Assembly: GCA_902729315.2 (NCBI GenBank)
Contig: LR746265.1
Location: 2,398,892 to 2,462,891 of the forward strand
From: Spirodela intermedia
Taxonomy: Eukaryota > Streptophyta > Magnoliopsida > Alismatales > Araceae
Direction: 5' to 3'
Length of the DNA: 64,000 nucleotides
In this document: positions 59,603 through 64,000 of the stretch, piece by piece
Numbering within the stretch: position 1 is the first letter of the stretch
Layout: each line of letters begins with the position of its first letter
Made by a program: the position numbers and the translations under genes
The notes under the pieces: model-generated
Databases searched by the model: none
What the model was told of the DNA's origin: nothing
Seen by the model: only the letters and a program-made list of their open reading frames with translations

Positions 59603-62600
59603 ATGATAGTGAAGGGAATTCAAGCTGAACCGGAAGAGAATAGAGAGGTTGAAACTACTAAGGAAGAGGAAGTGGATGTTGACGACAAGACGGTTGAGGA
59701 ATCTGCGAGGGATCCCAGCTCGACTATTTCAGACAGTAGCTGCCAATCGAGCCTTGCGAAACCTAGTCCGGTTCCCGGGTATATATTCCTTATGTTATCT
59801 CGTAATTCTTTTTTGTCCTACGGAAATCCTATTGCGCGAACTGTTTGTGCCATGATTTAAACGTTGCAAGCGTTATTTCACAGTTCTTCATGTCCTTCTC
59901 GTCTGTCGGGATGGTCTGTTTCTTCTGCTGACTCTAGATCGGAAAATCCTTGCCTCGCTTCTGCTTCCCCCTTGCCTCGCTCCCTCTTCCCCCGGACAAA
60001 ACGTTTTCGCTCAGTTATGGAGTTTATTCAGTATACTAGGTTAGCAGATGAAATGGGAATCTATGAACGCAAATCACGGACTTACGACCTTTATATTTTT
60101 TGACTGGTTAAAACACCAAGTCTGTATCCAGGCATGATCCTCTCGCATCTCTTGAACATCATGTTTTGATTGCCTTTCGGTTTTCTTTGCATTATCCTGC
60201 ATTGCCTATGGAATGATGATTTTTTCTTTCGTCAGAAGGATAAGAGGCCCCGCAAGGCGATCGACAAAGGGAGGCTGGACAGAAGAGGAAGTGAGTAGTT
60301 CTGTTCACGACGTGAATGTGAACTGGCGGATATTAACAATACTTTGTTAGTTGCGGTGTATCCATCATGAGATACCGTGTTGTTTGAAAGGATTCTATCT
60401 CTAATCATTTCATGTTTTTTTGTAGCTGATAATCATTTTCATAATGAATTTTTTCCCTTGCATCTCTGCCTATTTGCTGAATTTATTATCTTATTACAGG
60501 ATGAAATTTTGGCTAGAGCAGTGAAACAGTTCAAAGGGAAAAACTGGAAGAAAATAGGTACATATAACTTTACTTTTTATTTTTTCTTTTAGCTCGACTC
60601 CAGTTTGAACCCTTGCCAATGTGTGTGTTAGAGTTATGCCTTCTGTATGATTAAGATGTTGCATAACCTCCGATATTGCCTGAAATCCGATGCCCAATTT
60701 TGATCCTTTCCTTTTAAAAGTAGGCGAGCTATTCAGTAAGAGAATACTCGAAGGTTGTCTATGCTTGCCTTCCCCTGCTGTTTACTATTATTTCACTGCT
60801 ACTACCAACATAAGCAATAATTTTTCATAATTATTAACAGACACATGCATACATATTCCCAATTACTCGTGTAAATAAACCGCTCGCTATTGTTAATTAA
60901 AGACATAACAGGATTATAACGTCTGATGAGTTGCCTGAGCTTTTTCCTATGGAAAAAAAGGAACCCACTTCGTATCCAAGGTGTTGCAAGCATGATAGAT
61001 CCTTTAATCAGTTGTGAACGATTTTTTTTCAGATTTTCTTGCCTGTTCATCCTCCCTGTCAAGCAGACCTGTATGTGTGAAACGTGGTGATTTTCTAGGC
61101 TATTTTTCGAGCTAGCTTCGACACAGAATGAAGTTTACATTATTGTTTATGTTTTTTATTTTTAAAAATATACCTTTTTTATCTTTTGCAGCTGAGTTCT
61201 TCCCAGGTCGATCAGATGTTCAATGTCTTCATCGTTGGCAGAAGGTTCTCGATCCTGAGCTTGTTAAAGGAGCATGGACCAAGGAGGTGTGATCTGAATC
61301 TGCGACTCTTTTGCTTTCTAGACATCTGTAGAGCAATGGACATATTGTTTGTCACTAATATGTTTCCATTTTGATACATAGGAAGATGAATGTATTATAA
61401 AGCTGGTGAATAAATATGGTGCTAAGAAGTGGGCAACCATTGCGAACAAAATGACTGGTCGGATTGGTAAACAATGTCGTGAGAGGTAAGAGAACAGCCC
61501 TTGGAAGTTAGTTTTAGATGATCAACTGCTTTAAAAAATCCTTTTATCTCCGAGTGTAAACAAATCATTCTACTATTGATTTATCATATTGATAACTTTT
61601 GATCTATTTGGCTTCAATATTTGATATGAAATCTCATATGTTTATTTTCTAGATCCACCTTTTATGTAACCGCTTAAAGTTCAGATGTTCTTTACAAATT
61701 CTATACGAACATCATCGGCAGTTTAAACTTTGTGGCATATTTGAAGATTACGTGGATCATATTTGGTGGTTTTAGTAAATGATGTTTGACTTCTTGGGAC
61801 TTCGTTATTTATTTTGTTTTTCGGAGATGTTCTTCTTAGCTTCAACGTTCTGAAAATATCTTATTCAAGAAGTGTGGAGTTTCACTGCAATAGAGAAAAA
61901 ATGTCCAGACTAATGGAATAAGAAAGACTGTATTTTTACAAAGGACAAGCATGTTTGGTAAATTTTATGAAAAAGTCGATACTGTGCTCACAAACTTGGA
62001 ATGGTGAATATGAGGAGATTCTGTTATAGAGAAGGCTTGAGAATTGCATGATGTTGTGAATAGGGAAGATCAGGACAATATCAGGAGAGATTTCAAGGAA
62101 AGGGGATGTCAGGAGGTCCTTGACACATTATTCGTTGTCCAGAGAGGTATGGGTAGTGTGTAGAGAAATGAATAGATGAAGATCAGGGTAGTACTGAGCG
62201 AAATAACAGGAAAAGTCACTGCAAAACTGATGTTAATAAAGGCCGTGGCCCAGGATCTGTTCTCAATGATGGTATGTTACCGGCTGCGGAGATAGGTTTA
62301 AGAAATGCAGTTAGTGAATAGGCGAAGATCAGAGTAATACTGCTCAAACTTCTGGGAAAATATGTTGAAGACTGATGTGAGAAAAGGCCATAATGCAGGA
62401 TTCCTGGTTGTGACTAATACAGTATTTTGTTGGCCACTTTGCCAAATGATGATTGAAGTCAACATTGGTGAACGAGTGACTTATGTTGGCACTGGGTGCG
62501 GAAAAAATGAGATCTTGATGTCACTTGAAGATTTTTTTGTTAGCACATGTTTTGTCGCTTAACTATCTGGTACAATCCATTGCGTATAATTGACGGCCAG

Positions 62601-64000
62601 CTTAAGCATCTGCCTGCTAACACGTAAATCTTCCGCATGCCAATTGTCTCGTACAACACCAATCTGTATTTCAAGGACGGTTCAATAGTCACTCTATGGC
62701 ATACCATCTAAAATTTTATGGAGATTGATGTGTTCATTCACCTTCTGGGCCTAGACGCAGTCTTATGCTGCGATTTTAATGTCTTTGGTCTTTCTCTGGA
62801 AGGAACTAATGCATATAAAGAATATTTTTTTCTGGAATGTATGTATTCACATGTGCCTCTTTTAGGTGGCACAACCATCTAAATCCGGCGATAAAGAAAT
62901 GTGCTTGGACGACAGAGGAAGAGATCGTCCTAATTCGTGCTCATGGGATGTATGGAAACAAGTGGGCAGAAATAGCTAAGCTTCTTCCAGGAAGGTATTT
63001 CTTCAAATTTTCATCCTGCTCTTTTGTGCATAGTATCAGCATACACTTGATTAAATGGCAAACCCGTTATGGATTTCATTGTCTCCGTTGAGGCAAGAAA
63101 TTCATATTACATCGTCAAGAAGACCAAGATAATGCCTCATTTTTGTTAAATCTGTCTACTTTATATCAGCCTTGTTTATACAACTCTGTTACTTTGCTCT
63201 TCGTTGGCTTATATATATACATTAATTTTTAATTTTATTTTTTATGGAATGTTGGTTTACTTTGGTCTCAATTGTTCATTTCGAATATGGCAGGGCTGAT
63301 AATTCGATAAAGAACCATTGGAATTGTTCTGTGAAGAAGAAGCTGGATTCATATTTATCTTCTGGTCTTCTTGATCCGTCAAACAAAAATGGCGCACTTG
63401 ATTTGAACAGTGGTTCATCAGTCAGGGGACACCCGCATGATTTGGCTACTCAAAAGGGGAGTATGGAACTTGATGAAAATTCAACTACGGTGGCAGCTTT
63501 TAAGGCTTCTTTCACCAGTTTCCCTCGTGAGAATGAGAGTTCAAGGAAGCCAAGAGAAGATTCTGATTACTGTATAACAGTAGCCCAACCAGTAAGTATG
63601 GAAATCTCAAGAAGCTCGAGAGGTTTACCTGTTACGAGTCCAACCGGAAGATGTTCGACTTATCCGTCATCTGGAGAAGATTCCAGCCGTGCTACAGCCC
63701 AGAATTACGAGACCAACTTATGCTGTAAAGATGATTACCCTGACAGGACAACCGCAGATCCCATAATGCCTACCACCACTCAGCCAAAGCCACATGCTCA
63801 AATGGCGATTCATAGGCTCACGAAAGAATTATTTGCATCTCCTGAAAAATTGGAGAGACATGCTAAATCGATAGATGCTCCGGGCACATCTTCAAAGCTC
63901 AGTGAGCAAAGTACCCCACCTATACTGGAGAAAACACCGATGGATATCGAGAAAGATGCTGATTTTAGTGAAACTCCCTGCACACCGGTACCTGTTGATA
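59603..64000 (+). CDS. MYB3R: MYB3R (R1R2R3-MYB) transcription factor, 5' part
   Basis: Nuclear three-repeat MYB of the plant MYB3R family, whose members bind mitosis-specific activator (AACGG) elements and control G2/M genes as activators or repressors. Exons: 59603-59778, 60236-60290, 60500-60557, 61192-61286, 61382-61485, 62866-62994 and 63294 onward, still open at the window edge; 441 residues seen. An acidic N-terminus (EEVDVDDKTVEE) leads into RGPARRSTKGGWTEEEDEIL. R1 carries GKNWKKIAEFFPGRSDVQCL with HRWQKVL; R2 has AWTKEEDECIIKL, KKWATIA and GRIGKQCRERWHNHLNP; R3 has [34 protein letters not shown] and NHWNCSVKKKLDSYL. All the regularly spaced Trp are present. The exon 7 tail is Ser/Thr-rich with TP/SP sites, possible CDK targets. 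Activator (MYB3R1/4) versus repressor (MYB3R3/5) type cannot be decided without the C-terminus. Confidence 0.95.
62058..62402. repeat. Degenerate repeat units in MYB3R intron 5
   Basis: Three units start at about 62058, 62170 and 62316, each with GAATAG..GAAGATCAG followed by an AATA/AGTA(CT)-like core. The last two also share ACTGATGTTA/ACTGATGTGA and an AAAGGCC-type block. They are diverged and unequally spaced. Confidence 0.6.

Overview
This window is nuclear DNA from a flowering plant. It carries plant-specific families (MLO, CLE peptide, three-repeat MYB, mitochondrial NAD-malic enzyme β type, SEND1). Genes are split into many short exons by AT-rich introns with plant-type GT..AG borders, and there are no prokaryotic features. 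GC-rich first exons in several genes (MLO, the membrane steroid-binding protein, CLE) would suit a monocot or early-diverging angiosperm, but this is only an inference. Exon models were built by hand: reading frame, splice dinucleotides and remembered family sequences had to agree, and phase was checked at every junction.

Layout, left to right: MSH3 mismatch-repair gene (−, 3' part off the window); Taspase1-like threonine aspartase (−, complete, 11 exons); a 3 kb intergenic block; MLO (+, 15 exons, three GC–AG introns); phosphomannomutase (−, 11 coding exons plus a 5'UTR intron); an extended SDR / MAT2B-RmlD-like Rossmann protein (+, 6 exons); mitochondrial NAD-malic enzyme of the NAD-ME2/59 kDa class (−, 19 exons); SEND1/GEN-family structure-specific nuclease (+, 14 exons); membrane steroid-binding protein of the MAPR/cytochrome b5-like family (+, 2 exons); a one-pass membrane protein of unknown function (DUF7642-like) with a possible bacterial-PH-like region (−, 6 coding exons, with a solo LTR in one intron); a CLE signalling peptide (+, one exon); and the 5' half of a MYB3R transcription factor (+, runs off the right edge).

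The genes do not form an operon or an obvious pathway. Taspase1, SDR, NAD-ME2 and a MYB3R also lie close together near the top of Arabidopsis chromosome 4 (recalled, not searched), so the region looks like an old conserved block. Two divergent pairs share short upstream regions: PMM/SDR and NAD-ME/SEND1. The latter carries duplicated TGGGCC site II elements plus a telo box.

I did not find a convincing new multi-gene system. The observations most worth a second look are the three GC–AG introns in MLO, the doubled PCNA-binding motif of MSH3, the duplicated splice acceptor in the taspase gene, the solo LTR with intact target-site duplication, and the bPH-like membrane protein.
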